Source of the DNA: Gemmatimonadota bacterium
GTDB lineage: Bacteria; Gemmatimonadota; Gemmatimonadetes; Gemmatimonadales; Gemmatimonadaceae
Length of the DNA: 6,040 nucleotides
Direction: 5' to 3'
Assembly (NCBI GenBank): GCA_028287205.1
Contig: JAQBQC010000237.1
Coordinates: 1 to 6,040 of the forward strand
The notes beneath the pieces were generated by a model. That model was not told the DNA's origin, did no database searches, and worked only from the letters and a program-made list of their open reading frames with translations. Below are positions 5,178-6,040 of this stretch, piece after piece. Each line of letters opens with the position of its first letter. Position 1 is the stretch's first letter. A program made the position numbers and the translations under genes.

Positions 5178-6040
5178 ATGAGATTCTGCCGCACCGCGAA
5201 GAGGGCCGAAGTGACGACGACCGTGATCAGAGCGACCATGGTCAGAATATGGATCGCTCTCTTCTGCGCGGCGCTGCTCGGCACCGGGGCGAGTGCGCAG
5301 GGCGGCGCTCCGCGCGGCTACCTCTTCATCGTGGGTGGCGGGCCGCAGTCCGCCGAAATGGTGCAGCGATTCGTCGACCTGGCTGGCGGGAAGAAGGCGA
5401 AGATCGTCGTGTTCGCAATGGCGAGCTCCGATGGAAAGGAGAGCGGCGAGGAAAAGGCGGTCGATCTGCGCAAGCTCGGCGCCGACGCGCATGCCTACTA
5501 CATCGATCACAACGAGGCGAACACCGACTCGATGCAGACGAACATGAATGGGGTCACCGGCGTCTGGTTCGGTGGTGGCGATCAGGTCCTGCTCACCAAG
5601 GCGCTTCTGGGCACGCGCGTCGAGAAGGCGATCCACGATCGCTACCGGGCGGGTGCGGTCGTTGGCGGTACGTCGGCGGGAGCCGCCGTGATGTCGAATC
5701 CGATGCTCACTGGCGAGGAGCGCCACCCCGGCGGCGTGCGTCCGCCCTCGGACTCCGCCGAGCACTACATGACGATCGCGCGTGACAACACGGAGCTCGT
5801 GCCGGGCTTCGGGATGATCAAAGGGGTGCTCATCGACCAGCACTTCCTCCGCCGCCGCCGGCACAATCGCTTCATCAGCGCCGTGCTCGACACGCCGCCG
5901 CACCTGGGCGTGGGCATCGACGAGTCGACCGCGCTCATCGTGCACCCCGATGGACATTGGACGGTGATGGGCGAGAGCGCCGCGTCGGTGTACGACGCGC
6001 GCCACGCGAAGCTCACTCCGGCCGGCGCGCCGGTGCTCGG
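5178..6040 (+). CDS. Exported cyanophycinase-like serine peptidase (family S51), 3' end outside window
   Basis: About 287 residues are visible and the frame is open at the right edge. Cyanophycinase cleaves the storage polymer cyanophycin (multi-L-arginyl-poly-L-aspartate) to beta-Asp-Arg dipeptides. A signal peptide is clear (IWIALFCAALLGTGASAQ, about 24-41 from ATG 5178), so the enzyme is exported. The S51 fold begins at GYLFIVGGGPQ (47-57). WFGGGDQ ends at Q136, and GGTSAGAA contains the nucleophile Ser166. DQHFLRRRRHNR starts at D220 and carries Arg at +6, +8 and +11, matching the substrate-binding Asp-Gln-Arg-Arg-Arg set I recall for Synechocystis CphB. The Ser-to-Asp distance is 54 residues, longer than about 40 in CphB, so there is an insertion (about 175-195). 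Starts at GTG 5211 or ATG 5238 also keep the signal peptide. A general S51 peptidase with another beta-aspartyl substrate is the main alternative. Confidence 0.87.
   Translation, partial: MRFCRTAKRAEVTTTVIRATMVRIWIALFCAALLGTGASAQGGAPRGYLFIVGGGPQSAEMVQRFVDLAGGKKAKIVVFAMASSDGKESGEEKAVDLRKLGADAHAYYIDHNEANTDSMQTNMNGVTGVWFGGGDQVLLTKALLGTRVEKAIHDRYRAGAVVGGTSAGAAVMSNPMLTGEERHPGGVRPPSDSAEHYMTIARDNTELVPGFGMIKGVLIDQHFLRRRRHNRFISAVLDTPPHLGVGIDESTALIVHPDGHWTVMGESAASVYDARHAKLTPAGAPVL

Noticed and set aside
5106..6005. Minus-strand open frame of 299 codons opposite the cyanophycinase gene
   Set aside because: It is rich in His, Arg and Ala with no recognisable domain, while the plus strand has complete S51 motifs.
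6022..6033. 12-bp perfect palindrome CCGGCGCGCCGG
   Set aside because: It lies inside the cyanophycinase coding sequence in Ala/Gly/Pro codons and has no loop or T-run. GC-rich composition explains it.

Overview
This 6,040-base window is GC-rich bacterial DNA, packed with genes that often start with GTG and have Shine-Dalgarno-like leaders. An ECF sigma factor paired with a zinc-finger anti-sigma, a VIT/VWA-type surface protein, SMP-30-like lipoproteins and an exported cyanophycinase together resemble Gemmatimonadota. That placement is an inference from gene style and not from a marker gene. I see no rRNA, tRNA, CRISPR array, insertion sequence or phage gene.

Left block (3-2431, + strand): three tightly packed genes read as one unit. 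They are the C-terminal part of a VIT/VWA-type exported protein (its start lies outside the window), an ECF RNA polymerase sigma factor 4 nt later, and a membrane-spanning zinc-finger (HC2/ZAS) anti-sigma factor that overlaps the sigma gene by 14 nt. The VIT/VWA protein and the predicted periplasmic part of the anti-sigma factor share a 23-residue module (18 identities) built around LQQIVVTGEG. This resembles the start of the plug domain in TonB-dependent receptors. It is the most unusual thing in the window and suggests that the exported protein and the anti-sigma factor bind the same partner, or each other.

Middle block (2421-4996, - strand): a second compact operon, convergent with the first and overlapping it by 11 nt at the stop codons. 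In transcription order it encodes a six-bladed SMP-30/gluconolactonase-like lipoprotein, a small lipoprotein of unknown function joined to it by a TGATG stop/start overlap, and a polytopic flippase-like membrane protein (LPG_synthase_TM / UPF0104 type). All three products are predicted in the envelope. A tentative promoter lies just upstream of the first gene.

Right block (4997-6040): a 181-nt divergent intergenic region, then a + strand gene for an exported cyanophycinase-like serine peptidase (family S51). The GGTSAG nucleophile motif and the DQHF-R-R-R motif are intact. The gene runs off the right edge.
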